Shown: one piece after another, positions 13,101 through 23,900 of the stretch
Numbering within the stretch: the stretch's first letter is position 1
Layout: each line of letters starts with the position of its first letter
Assembly: GCF_030704535.1 (NCBI RefSeq)
Contig: NC_081821.1
Location: 8,819,001 to 8,883,000, forward strand
Reading direction: 5' to 3'
From: Vitis vinifera
Lineage: Eukaryota > Streptophyta > Magnoliopsida > Vitales > Vitaceae
Length of the DNA: 64,000 nt
Notes under the pieces: generated by a model
Told to the model about the DNA's origin: nothing
What the model saw: only the letters and a program-made list of their open reading frames with translations
The model's database searches: none
Position numbers and translations under genes: made by a program

Positions 13101-16100
13101 CACATCAGTTTTAACAGATACCTTCAGATCTGAGTTCACTACTGACACATTAGCTGTCTCAAGATCCATTGTACAATTGTGAGCTTCTGAAATCTCCAGA
13201 GACCCACTTTCTTGTCTCGACAAAACTGTGTCATCTATCAACACCTTATTCTTGTTTAGTGTACTTCGAGCACTACATGCTTTCACAAATTCAGCATCAT
13301 TTTCAGCAACTTCTATGCATTCTGACTGTTTACTTGTCTCAGTTGCATCTGAGGGTAATTTTAGGGCTGCAGGGGATTCTGGATCCTTCTGAGATTCATT
13401 TGCAGTTCTATTGGAAGGGGTTTCACCAGATTGAAGATCATTGGTGATTGCATAATGGTAAGTTTTGGAGAAAGAAAGATCAGATGCTTGATGTGTTTCT
13501 GTAACTTGATCAAGAAGACATGTAGAAGAGGGAGCTTTATTGCTATATCTAACAGCTCTTTTTCTTTTTCTGCGAAAGGACTTAATAGCTTGAACAGGGT
13601 ACAAGTTTCCATCTTCTTGCCTTATTTCTTTGGCTTCATCTGGGTTCCTCTCCATTCTACACACATTGTCATCCTTGGGAATGGATGTCATATAGATCCC
13701 TTCACCACCCTCTTCTTCTTCTCCAATAGTTGTTTCATTCATTGCACCATCTACTTGTCCAGAAAGAGATAATTTCCCTTCCAACAGGCTGCTTTCAAAA
13801 GCACGTATTCTCTGGGTGCATCCATTTCTGTACAGCTCAGGCTCTTTGCTCCTTGTGACTATGGAGGCAAAATCCCGGTTAGCAACAAAGCAATTCTCCA
13901 TATATGAGTCATTTGCCCCATAACATTTATTGCCCTCATTTCTCTTATTAAAAGTTGAATTTTTTAGGTCAGATGTTGTGACAGGTTCAGGCCGTGAACC
14001 TGTACGAGGAAGTATCAAGGAAGCAGATGCACTGAGTTTGTACTCCTGTGGTGCCTCTACCTCAGTACCAGCATTGCCCTTGAAACTTTTTTCATCCAAA
14101 GCCTGCAATTGTTTCTTTGTCATCTTCTCCAATGCATTTTGCACTTCTCTCAACTCCTCCCTAAGTTCTCGCACTATATCTTCTGCTTCCTCAAGCTGTG
14201 CTTCAAGCTCTTCAATTTTCTTCTGTTGACTCAAGGATATCATTTTTGCTTCACCGATCTGCAAATGTGGCAGAATAAATCAATGGTGTATTTTTTTTTA
14301 TGAGAATCAATAGTGTATTTGTTTAGCACAAGTTGTATAACAAAAGAACTAGATCAAGAAAGGGAAAGCGAAATGATGCAAATTTGACACTGACAAAATC
14401 TCTAATTTGCTTGACTGATTAATAAATTCCAATAACATATTTAGTGCATGCAACAAAGGTAAACAAATATTTAAGTGCCCTTTGGTAGGTGCTTTTAATA
14501 TAATTGCTTTTACCTATCAAAAAAAATATTTAAGTGAATGCAACTTTAAGATATTAGAAACTAAGTAGATTGTTGTAGTTGAGACACTAACTACCGTTGC
14601 ATCATTGATCCAGAAGGAAACAGTTTCCCAAAGATTGGTTACCAAGTTATTTGCATCAATCCTATAAACATAATTTTCTCTGTAACTTGTGCTAATGAGG
14701 AGGGGTTGGTCTATGGCTAATAGATGCAACCTGTGCAAAGAAAATGAGGAAACGGCGAACCACCTCCTAATTCATTGTGGTAAGACAAGGGATCTTTGGA
14801 ACTTGTTGTTTTCTTCGTTTGGGGTGGTGTGGGTGCTCCTGGATTCCGTGAGAAATTTGCTTCTTGAGTGGAAAATGAAAGGCATGGGGAAGAAAAAGAG
14901 TGTAGTTTGGAAAATGGCGCCTATTTGTCTGTTTTGGTGTATTTGGGGAGAGCGAAATCGAAGAACCTTCCTAGAGGAAGAGATGTCAAATACGAGCTTG
15001 AGGAAACTTTTTCTTCAGTCCCTGCTTGAGTGGTCTCAACAATTTGTGGACTTGGACTTGGACTATCTCTCTTTTCGGAATTTGTTGGGTGATAGGGTTG
15101 TTGTTTAGCTAATCCTTATTAGACTTTATCTTTCTCCTGTTGCCATGTTTTGGGCCTTCTTTGTATACAGCCTGTGTACATAGGGAGCGTCCCCTGTTTT
15201 CTCACGTTTTTTAATCTAATGGTTCTCTTTGTCTATCAAAAAAAATAATTTTCTCTGTAACACAATTGACCTAGTGGACTGGTGGCCCCTTAGGATTCAG
15301 GTTGAGCCTGCAAGATCATAACCAACAGGCACCCTTGGTGACTATGTAGTACTTTTCCCTTCATCGCCTTTCCTGCCCTACACCCCAACCCTCGGCCCAG
15401 CTGGGGAAAAAATGGAGAATATCAAACACCAAAATTTTTAAATGATGATTTTATAAGAGTCAACTTGACAAAGCTTAAAGCATAACTAGTTGGCATCTGC
15501 TACATGAATCTTTTTTTTTTTTTTTTTTGGCCAATTAGCTCTCTTAGAAGCCATGATTGTTTCAAGATAATGAGAATTTACCACAATAATTATTAGTTTC
15601 CCCATATTATTCCAATAATCATGATGACATTATAAGATAAGATTTTTAGATGATATACAATTATAGTAATAAAATTTGCATGTTGTATAAAATGTCTACA
15701 ATCAATTAACTAGGACATCTGAATTTGATAACCAATTTTCATAAGCAGAATACTTCTAATGCAAAGATATTACTCTTCTCTAATTCTGTTAGAACATAAA
15801 TTGGTCCAATCCATTGCAGAATGGTTTGCAATAACCACATACACTTCATTAAAATTAGTTCAGATGCCTTAGTTATTTTATCAGCAGAAAGAGCTACTTA
15901 TATCAACTCACTAAGGAATCTTGTTGACATTTCCAACATTAATTGGATGACCATGGTTTTTTTCTTTGATAGACTTGGTTCATGAATAATGAAGCCTTGA
16001 TTCTATTTCACACTTATGAATTATAACCAACACAAAATGATAACACAGTCATAGTATATATGTTACACATCATAGTAGGGTTTTTCACCAGCAAATCCAC

Positions 16101-18924
16101 TAAAGTTCTTTGCAACAGAATCCTTGTAAGCATTATAAATGCACAGGAACTAGTGAAACCTTGATTTTAGAAAACACCAATATGTAAATAAATCCCACTC
16201 TATGCACAGGCACGTGTTTATAAGTTTTGCTTTGTGAACAAGTACAAAGATTGTGGGACTCACATATTATTCCCAATTATTCTCTGCCACTATAATCCCT
16301 ATTGCACTTCTCCTTGTATACTTGACATGTGCAAGATTTGCCACTTTTGAGTCACTTTTCCATGAATCATTATTTAGCTACTGAAAGAAAAAAAGAAAAG
16401 AAATACACACACACTTACTCAAAAAAGAAAAGAAATATACACACACGCATACACACTTTACCACTATAACAATTTGAAACAACTAGAAAATTGGTAATGA
16501 AAAGATTATGTTTTAATGAAATGCTATAGAAAAGGAAAAAAGTAGCAGATGTCATAGTGCTGTTGGATGACAACCAAAACCAACTTTCACATCTACTTAA
16601 ATTAGCATTATTTCAAGCCCTAATCCCCTAGTCACTAGTGTGTCTACATTTAACTGATCCAACATTCATGATTTAGATCCAGGATAAGGTAATAACAGAT
16701 AGAAATTAAACAAACCACCTACCTGCATTTGGAACCTCCAGAGTGCCCAAAATGGAAACTCAATTTTGATGGTTAAGTCAAAAGGATGGCATTGCAGTTG
16801 CAATAGCAAGGTGGGCAGGCTAGTCCCTGAACTAACAGCCAATCAATCACACTAAAACTTCCAATTGCCTTTAACCTCTATCTCATCCATGCGTATATAC
16901 CAAGCTAAAAGAGTATCTGACTCTTTAGCTAGTCTTGGCTATACTAGTAAAATAGAAATAATTTGGCCTTGTGATATTTCTATACCAACAAAAAGCTTGT
17001 AGCAGAATATGATAAAGACATAGTTTTCTTTGAATGTGCGTTTTTCCAACTACAAACTGAACATGCAGTGTCCAACAAAATGAGATCATCATTTCAAGTA
17101 CAACGATCCAACGGATGTCAAGAAAAAATTCAAAGGACACAGAACATCAAATCAAGCCCTCTTTCTAAGGAAAAAAGAAAGGCACAGGTGACTCTTGAGA
17201 TCAACGCAACCAAACAGATTAAAATTCCTCCCTTCCATTGCATGATTAACAACAAAGCCGATCTTATAAATCCAAACAACAAACCAACACTCCAAACACT
17301 ATGAGCACATGTTCACATTTTCATTCCATGGATAAGTACAAAAAGTGTGGGACTCACACATTTTACTCCTAGTTGTTCTCTACACTAGAATGCCTATTGG
17401 GCTTCTCCTTATGTATATTCCTCATGTGCTAGGTTTGCCCCTTTTAAGGCACGTTTTAATGAATTATTATATAGCTACCAAAAAGGAAAAAAGAAAAGAC
17501 ACACAAAATGCCACTATAACAATTCGAAAACACATTAGTTCCTTTGAATTGATGATGAAAAGATTATGTCTTGATGAAATACCATAGAAAATTAAAAAAA
17601 GTAGCAGATATCTTAATGCCGTTAAATAATGACCAAGACCACCTACCATATCTACTTAAATTAGCATTACTTCAAGCCTTGCCCCCACTGGTTGCTAGTG
17701 TATCTGCTTTTCAATATCACGACAGGGATGGTTTAAATCCAGGATGACGTAACAACAGGATAGAAATGAAGAAAACCAATATTGTGCTCATAACCTCCAG
17801 ATTTCCCTTGATGGAAGCTTAATTTTGACATTTAGTCAAATGAAAGAAAGGCATTGCAGTGATGATAGTATTGTGCGCAAGCCAATCCCTTAATTAAGGG
17901 CCAAACTGATCACATTAAAACTTCTAATATCCTTCAAACATGCATTTCATCCATGTGAATATACCAATGCTAAAAGAGTATCCAACTCTTTAGCTAACCT
18001 AGGTGTAGTTTTCTCCAAATACACTAGATATCTTTTTCCAACTAACAACAGAAAAAGTGTCCAATGACACAAATTATTTATTTCAACTGCAACTTTCTAA
18101 CTGATATCAAGAAAAGCAATTCAAAGAACATAAATTTATGATATGAAGCCCTCTTTCAAAGATAAAATAAAATGCACAAATGATTCTTGAGATCAACACA
18201 ACCAAGCAGATTAAACATTTCCCCACTTCTATTGCCTGATCAATAATAAAACAGCTCTTATCAATCCAAACAACACTCAACATTCCAAACCACCCAATCA
18301 AATCAATAAAAGAGAAAGAAAGAATTCACAGAAAACAGCAATTGACACACAACACCCATATCAACAAACCCCACACAGATAAAACCCCAGCTATAAACTC
18401 ATGAAAACATCAAATAAAATACAAAAAAAAACCATAATCAAACCCCAAAACAAAGACAAAACCCATTTGAGAAGAGGAGGATATTATACCTTAGAATCCA
18501 TCATCTGCTTGAGCCGAACAAGCATACGAAGTGCTTCTTCTTTCGCCATAAATAGATCCTGCTGAGAGCTCAGAGCCTTCCGCTCCGACACCATTATTCG
18601 CGCCGCCGCCTCCTTCGCCGTATTCAGAATTGTCTCGGCGTAAGCCTTCTTCAACGCCGTCAATTTCTGCACAAAAGGGAAACCACCCAAGAATCACACC
18701 AAATCCTATTACCCAATACTCAAATACCACCATTGGATTCACCCAAACAGTCCCGAAATTGATCCCCATTACACGATTCATCATCCTCAAAAAAGCAGCC
18801 AAAAATAACAGTTTAAAATTCCCAAAAAAATTTCAAAAAAGAAAAAACCATATGGTTGTGGCGGCGGGGGTGGCAGTTGTGGGTCTTCAAGATTGCAGAA
18901 AACCCTCACCTCAGAATCTTCCAT
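4184..18924 (-). CDS. Plant coiled-coil protein of unknown function, four exons
   Basis: Exons on the minus strand: 18924-18910 (ATG and four codons, MEDSE), 18666-18490, 14258-12891 and 4219-4184. All junctions are GT-AG and phase 0, giving 1596 nt and 531 residues. Residues about 6-125 are helical and charged, with a clear coiled coil ([20 protein letters not shown]). The rest is low-complexity and polar with two basic patches (FRRKRKR, FRRKRKK), possible nuclear targeting signals. The last exon encodes [11 protein letters not shown] and a stop, joining QVARQ to give a conserved-looking tail. Introns are 243, 4231 and 8671 bp; the last two are packed with LINE insertions. I recognise the layout as a plant-specific uncharacterised family but can name no function. 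The 36-nt last exon is inferred by eye and depends on the splice. Confidence 0.72.
6312..8064 (-). mobile_element. 5'-truncated L1 (element B) nested inside element A
   Basis: Encodes the end of a reverse transcriptase and the C-terminal zinc-binding region, broken by stops. Pieces include [24 protein letters not shown], then [15 protein letters not shown]. They match in order the intact L1 ORF2 at 50911-54573, so B belongs to the same family. The 3' UTR also matches (rev-comp of GAGAAGGATGAGAAATCCTCC). It is flanked by a 13 bp direct repeat, AAAAACCTTAATT, at 6299-6311 and 8065-8077. The element A coding sequence resumes immediately outside these repeats, which proves the nesting order. Confidence 0.85.
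9878..10122. repeat. 132 bp tandem duplication inside LINE A
   Basis: A unit starting CCTACTCTTTCCACTCCTCC at 9878 repeats at 10010 with only a few changes (for example GAATTAAACC versus GAATCAAACC). The second copy ends near 10122. The duplicated segment is in the region between ORF1 and ORF2 of the decayed LINE. Confidence 0.85.
10917..11275 (+). mobile_element. 5'-truncated LINE tail, plus strand
   Basis: Encodes the end of a LINE ORF2: [18 protein letters not shown], then [13 protein letters not shown] and a stop after FFYWLASR (about 11130). A 3' UTR follows, ending in the family tail TTTTACCTATCAAAAAATAAA at 11255-11275. It lies opposite in orientation to element A. The exact 5' junction and target duplication were not resolved. 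Confidence 0.7.
11605..11671 (-). mobile_element. 67 bp LINE 3'-end insertion with target duplication
   Basis: Flanked by a perfect 15 bp direct repeat, AATTTGCACCATCTT, at 11590-11604 and 11672-11686. Read on the minus strand the insert resembles the last bases of a LINE 3' UTR (CCTGTGTACTAGGTGTGTTC, then a T-run and TTTAATATATTTTCA). It is an extremely 5'-truncated retrotransposition product or a short filler acquired by the same route. Confidence 0.65.
14478..14523 (+). mobile_element. 46 bp LINE-tail insertion with target duplication
   Basis: The direct repeat AAATATTTAAGTG lies at 14465-14477 and 14524-14536. Between the copies is only the last part of a LINE 3' end, finishing with TTTTACCTATCAAAAAAA, the tail seen on the larger LINEs at 11255 and (as TCTATCAAAAAAA) 15231. 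This is target-primed reverse transcription that stopped almost at once. Confidence 0.7.
14687..15244 (+). mobile_element. 558 bp 5'-truncated L1 with perfect 17 bp target duplication
   Basis: The target duplication ATAATTTTCTCTGTAAC is perfect at 14670-14686 and 15245-15261. Within it an open frame (14689-15108) encodes the zinc-binding end of LINE ORF2: [19 protein letters not shown] (C-x2-C, H-x4-C spacing), then [12 protein letters not shown]. The insert ends TCTATCAAAAAAAAT. The open frame and perfect duplication suggest a fairly recent event. It sits in intron 2 of the coiled-coil gene, opposite to that gene's direction. Confidence 0.88.
16196..18300. repeat. Diverged tandem duplication of about 1.05 kb in intron 2
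   Basis: Copy 1 (about 16196-17290) and copy 2 (about 17291-18300) share many blocks in the same order. Examples are GTGGGACTCACA at 16254 and 17348, GGCATTGCAGT at 16789 and 17849, CTAAAAGAGTAT at 16904 and 17970, and GAGATCAACxCAACCAA at 17197 and 18189. The offset falls from about 1094 to 992, so indels have accumulated. No coding content was seen in either copy. Confidence 0.7.
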
Positions 18925-20560
18925 TTCCGTTCTACTTCATCACACTGTTGGGCCTCAGTGGAAAGAAGGGGTTGGTTGTTTCTCTCTTGCCTTTGTAGCA
19001 GCTGTCTGTTATGAACTGAAACTTCTCTTCTCAATCTGATCATTTTACCCCTACCAAACCCGCATTATTACGAAACTAGCCCGGAAGGTGACAGACCATG
19101 ACATCGGTGCGGTTTGTTTTTCGTTTTCCCTATAGGCGGGGATGTGGGTCCCAAGTAAGCCTTGCGCCAAGATGGCGTGGACCAATAAAAGGACTACATG
19201 TTAATATCCAAACACGTGGCAAGTGCATGCAGTGGCTTTGTAAGGGAGTCAGTGGACGGAGGGCCGTGATTGAAAGAGGGTTTGAGAGATGGACGGTCAA
19301 GATTAAAGGTTCGTGTGTTGGGGTGTTGGCGGGAGAAGTCGTGCATAGCGATGGAGAAGTAACATGTTTTTGAAAGAGTAAAGACCCTGTAGTGTCAGCC
19401 TCAAGTCAGAATCCATTTCAGGAGGTCAAAGGGTTTTTTTTTTTTTTTTTTGGAGAATTTAATTCAAAAATGAAAACAACTTCTGAATTAAAATAAAGTT
19501 TTGTTTTTTAAAATAAAGCATTGGAAACGTGCAATAATGAGTGTAGGGAAGACCAAAACATTAATTTAAATACTATTTGATTAGGTATTTGATTACATTT
19601 TGATTTATTTCTTGTAGTTTCGTAGTTGCGTTTACTTTTAGTTAGCTGTACGTAACTTGAGTTGATTCTTTGATCTTGGAGTCACGTTGGTTGATCGGGG
19701 TTTTGACAAAAATAAAAAAATAAAAAATAAAAAAATATTTTTAAAAGATATTTTTTTTAAAATAATAATTTAAAGACGATGTAAACATCAAAATTTGTAG
19801 TGAAATAAATTATCATTAATTTGGTCTTTAAAAAAATATGATTTTTTAATTTGACAAAATTCGTGATCGATGAGTAGTAAGTCCTATGCATATTTGACAT
19901 ATGATCAAATTTCAAATAGCATAATTTTAAAATTTTAATTTATTAATTTCATTTTATAAATAAGGGTGATTTCCTTCTATGAGAAGACTTGTTCGACTCG
20001 ACAAATAATTATACATAAGAAAAGAGGCTTCATATAAGATCTCATTTTAAATATAAAAAAATGACAAAAATATTACACATGATTTTCGTCTTTAAACAAG
20101 TCACTTGTGGTTCTTTAGTAATCTCTAAAATCAAATAAATAGTTTCATTATCGTCTTTCAATTATAATAATATATATATATATTATTTTCTAAATAAATA
20201 TTATAATGAAAATTGTACCCACAATTTATCACTTTTAATAAAAAAAAATTCTTTCGCATTATTTTTTCAATTATTTCGCTTATATCGGAGGATTTTCATG
20301 AAATTTGTATGTACAAATTATTAAATGTATAATATCTTTTAAGACATTAATGAATAATCGTGAACTACTTCAATTTAAATATTAAATATTTTAAATTATA
20401 TTTTAAAGAAACAAATTTAAATTTGAAAATTTATATTAAATTTATTTTTTGAAAAGACAATACACTATGTTATAGGTTAAAAAAATAATTTTAATACAAA
20501 TTTTAAATTTTAAAGGTAATTAAGCCAACCGTTTAATAACCTATTTAACCACACAACAAT
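18925..20560. other. Divergent intergenic region, no gene supported
   Basis: Lies between the coiled-coil gene (minus) and pTAC2 (plus). The part next to the coiled-coil gene (18925-19380) is GC-richer and is the likely 5' UTR and promoter; a plus-strand frame at 19098-19373 has no features of a real protein. From 19440 to 20540 the DNA is strongly AT-rich, with a T run at 19435-19452. Confidence 0.5.
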
Positions 20561-20603
20561 ATGTCCTCGATAAATATGAATGATATGAATTCTCTTATAG
20601 GAA

Positions 20604-20807
20604 AAACCCTAACAAATATTCTAAAAGAGAAAACAAAAAGAAAACATTTTCCTTGTAACAAAGGCAATTCAATTCCAAGTATCAAACCATTTCTTACCGT
20701 CGTAGCAAGATTGGGGCCAACCCGTGTGCAAGGAAGAAGGTCATAGGACCAATACCACGTGATCCGGCCCAAGCCCAAGGTCCTGTTATCCATATAAACT
20801 ACACGTG
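20604..20807 (+). promoter_or_regulatory. Probable pTAC2 promoter elements
   Basis: Upstream of pTAC2 are a telo-box AAACCCTAA at 20604-20612, CACGTG G-box cores at 20756-20761 and 20802-20807, a GGCCCA site-II-like core at 20766-20771 and a TATA-like CATATAAAC at 20791. Telo-box with site II elements is a known combination in genes for plastid and translation functions. The assignment is from motifs alone. Confidence 0.45.
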
Positions 20808-20997
20808 TCTTTCTTCGAACCAGTTCAAGCTTGTTCTTTCTCGACCCATTTTCTCTGTAATTTTCTCGGCAAAATTAGCAAGAAAGTGAAGTAAGCATCT
20901 GAGAAATTTTCATTTTCTTCGTTTCATCGAGCGCGGAAACCAGTTCGCACCCGCTCAAAAGTAATTCTACAAGTCACATGCAAACTAAAATACTAAA

Positions 20998-23900
20998 ATG
21001 AACCTCTCACCCTCTCTCCTCATCTCTTCTTCTACCTCTGCGACTCTCCTGAGACCCTCTCATGTCAATCTCAGACCAAACCCTAACCTTAACCGACATT
21101 TATTCCCCGCCAAAGCAACCGATTTCTTTGGCTATCAGAGAATATTAGCTAGTGCCGCAAGGATAAGGGCGAAGCCCAAAGAACTCGTCCTCGGAAACCC
21201 CTCCGTCACGGTCGAGAAAGGGAAGTACAGCTACGACGTCGAAACTCTGATCAACAAGCTCAGTAGCCTCCCTCCTCGGGGCAGCATCGCTCGATGCCTT
21301 GACGTCTTCAAGAATAAGCTATCTCTCAACGACTTCGCTCTCGTTTTCAAGGAGTTCGCGCAACGCGGCGATTGGCAGCGGTCGCTTCGACTCTTCAAGT
21401 ATATGCAGCGCCAAATCTGGTGCAAACCGAACGAGCACATTTACACTATCATGATCGGCGTACTTGGCCGCGAAGGCTTGCTCGAGAAATGCCAAGAGAT
21501 ATTTGACGAAATGCCCAGCCACGGAGTGGCTCCTAGCGTCTTCTCATTCACAGCATTGATCAACGCGTATGGCCGCAACGGTCAGTACAAATCTTCGCTT
21601 GAACTTCTTGATAGAATGAAGAAAGAGAGGGTTTCTCCCAGTATTTTGACTTATAATACTGTGATTAATTCTTGTGCTAGGGGTGGGTTGGATTGGGAGG
21701 AGCTATTAGGATTGTTTGCTCAAATGCGGCATGAGGGTATACAAGCTGATATTGTTACTTATAATACTCTGCTTAGTGCTTGTGCTCGAAGGGGTCTTGG
21801 GGACGAGGCAGAGATGGTGTTTAGAACAATGAATGAGGGCGGGATTCTTCCTGACATTACAACTTATAGTTATCTTGTTGAGACTTTTGGAAAATTGAAT
21901 AGGCTTGAGAAGGTTTCAGAGCTTCTTAAAGAAATGGAGTCTGGAGGGAGTTTTCCAGACATAACTTCTTACAATGTCTTATTAGAGGCTCATGCACAAT
22001 CAGGGTCTATAAAAGAGGCAATGGGTGTGTTTAGACAGATGCAGGGGGCAGGATGCGTGCCAAATGCAGCTACTTATAGTATTTTGTTAAATTTGTATGG
22101 GAGGCATGGGAGATATGATGATGTCCGTGATCTTTTTCTTGAGATGAAAGTTAGTAATACAGAGCCAAATGCAGCTACTTATAATATTCTCATTAATGTT
22201 TTTGGGGAGGGTGGGTATTTTAAGGAGGTGGTGACTTTGTTCCATGATATGGTGGAGGAGAATGTTGAGCCAAATATGGAGACCTATGAGGGGTTGATAT
22301 TTGCTTGTGGGAAGGGAGGGCTTCATGAGGATGCCAAGAAAATTCTACTTCACATGAATGAGAAAGGGGTGGTGCCGAGTTCAAAGGCCTATACTGGGGT
22401 TATTGAAGCATATGGACAGGCTGCTTTGTATGAGGAAGCGCTTGTTGCATTCAACACAATGAATGAAGTGGGGAGTAAGCCAACTGTGGAAACCTACAAT
22501 TCATTGATTCAAATGTTTGCAAAAGGTGGGCTTTACAAGGAGTCTGAAGCAATTTTGCTGAAGATGGGTCAGTCTGGTGTTGCACGGAACCGGGATACGT
22601 TCAATGGTGTGATTGAAGCTTTTAGACAGGGAGGCCAGTTTGAAGAAGCTATAAAGGCTTATGTTGAGATGGAAAAGGCAAGATGTGATCCTGATGAGCA
22701 AACCCTTGAGGCAGTGCTAAGTGTTTATTGCTTTGCCGGTCTTGTGGAAGAGAGCGAAGAGCAGTTTGGGGAAATTAAAGCTTTGGGAATATTACCCAGT
22801 GTCATGTGCTATTGCATGATGCTGGCAGTTTATGCAAAGGCTGACAGGTTAGTATTCAGTTATTTGAGTGCTCTTTTTTCCATTCTTAAACTGTAGAGTA
22901 GTTTTCATGTTAAGGTTTTTGTTGATTATCATCCAAAATTATGATTTTGCATGAATAAGAGGGCAGGGGAGATATGGTGTGGTAACAAAGGGTAGAAGGA
23001 AGATGAAGTCATCCTAATTCACCTCTATGTATGATGTTAAGCCCTTGCTGTAGTATAGAAGTTCGGCAATATGATGGGCTACTCTAGCACTCTCCATATT
23101 GAACATGAGGCTGGACAACTATACTTCCTCTCTTTAAAATTATTGGATTCCTACTGTTATCACAATGAAGTTAAAGAAGGGTAGTGGCAAGATAATGGAA
23201 GACAGAAGAAAGTATACATGTACAGTAAAAAAACTAGTTTTCCTTTTATTATGTTATAAATTAAATCTTTTGAGTTGATGGTCAGGAGCTATGTAGGGCA
23301 TTGAAAACACTTGTCAGGACCATAGTGGAGTTATTGGCTCAGCAAACATGATCGATGATTTTAAGGTGCTGAAATGATTTTAAATCATGTACCTGGGTGG
23401 AGGATGATAGGGTATCTACACAGGTTTTTCTAGTGCTAACGGTATTTCTGGTCATTTCACTAGAGTCCCCTTCATGGATGTAATCCAATTTTCTCATTGA
23501 TAAGATAAATACATTGGAGGGTGCTGAAATGATTTCAGATCATGCAATTAGGTGGATGATGATAGGGTATCTACACATAGGTTTTTCTAGTGCTAACGGT
23601 ATTCTGGTCATATCACTAGAGTCCTTGTCATGGACGTAAGCCTATTTCTCATCGATAAGATAGACACATTGGTTTCTCCTTCTCTTCTTATACACCTCAA
23701 CTCAACCAATCAGTATGAAGTTGGGTTGCCTACACATATACTTTCACCAACCAACCAGCTCATCTTGGGATTTATCCTGAAATTATAAGCTATCATGATT
23801 CTTCTCACCCACCTAGACCAAGTTGTCATTTCTTAGCTGCCTTGTCTGTCTCTTTGACTTTCCTCTTGTCCTTGTGGCAACTTAAGTTGAGTCAAATAAC

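Noticed and set aside
15275..15420. tRNA-like SINE head (GACCTAGTGG...GGTTGAGCCTGC)
   Set aside because: A weak A-box/B-box resemblance only; no target duplication or 3' tail was found, so it is not listed as an element.
19098..19373. 91-residue plus-strand frame near the coiled-coil gene promoter
   Set aside because: No domain, and in the GC-richer 5' flank where open frames arise by chance.
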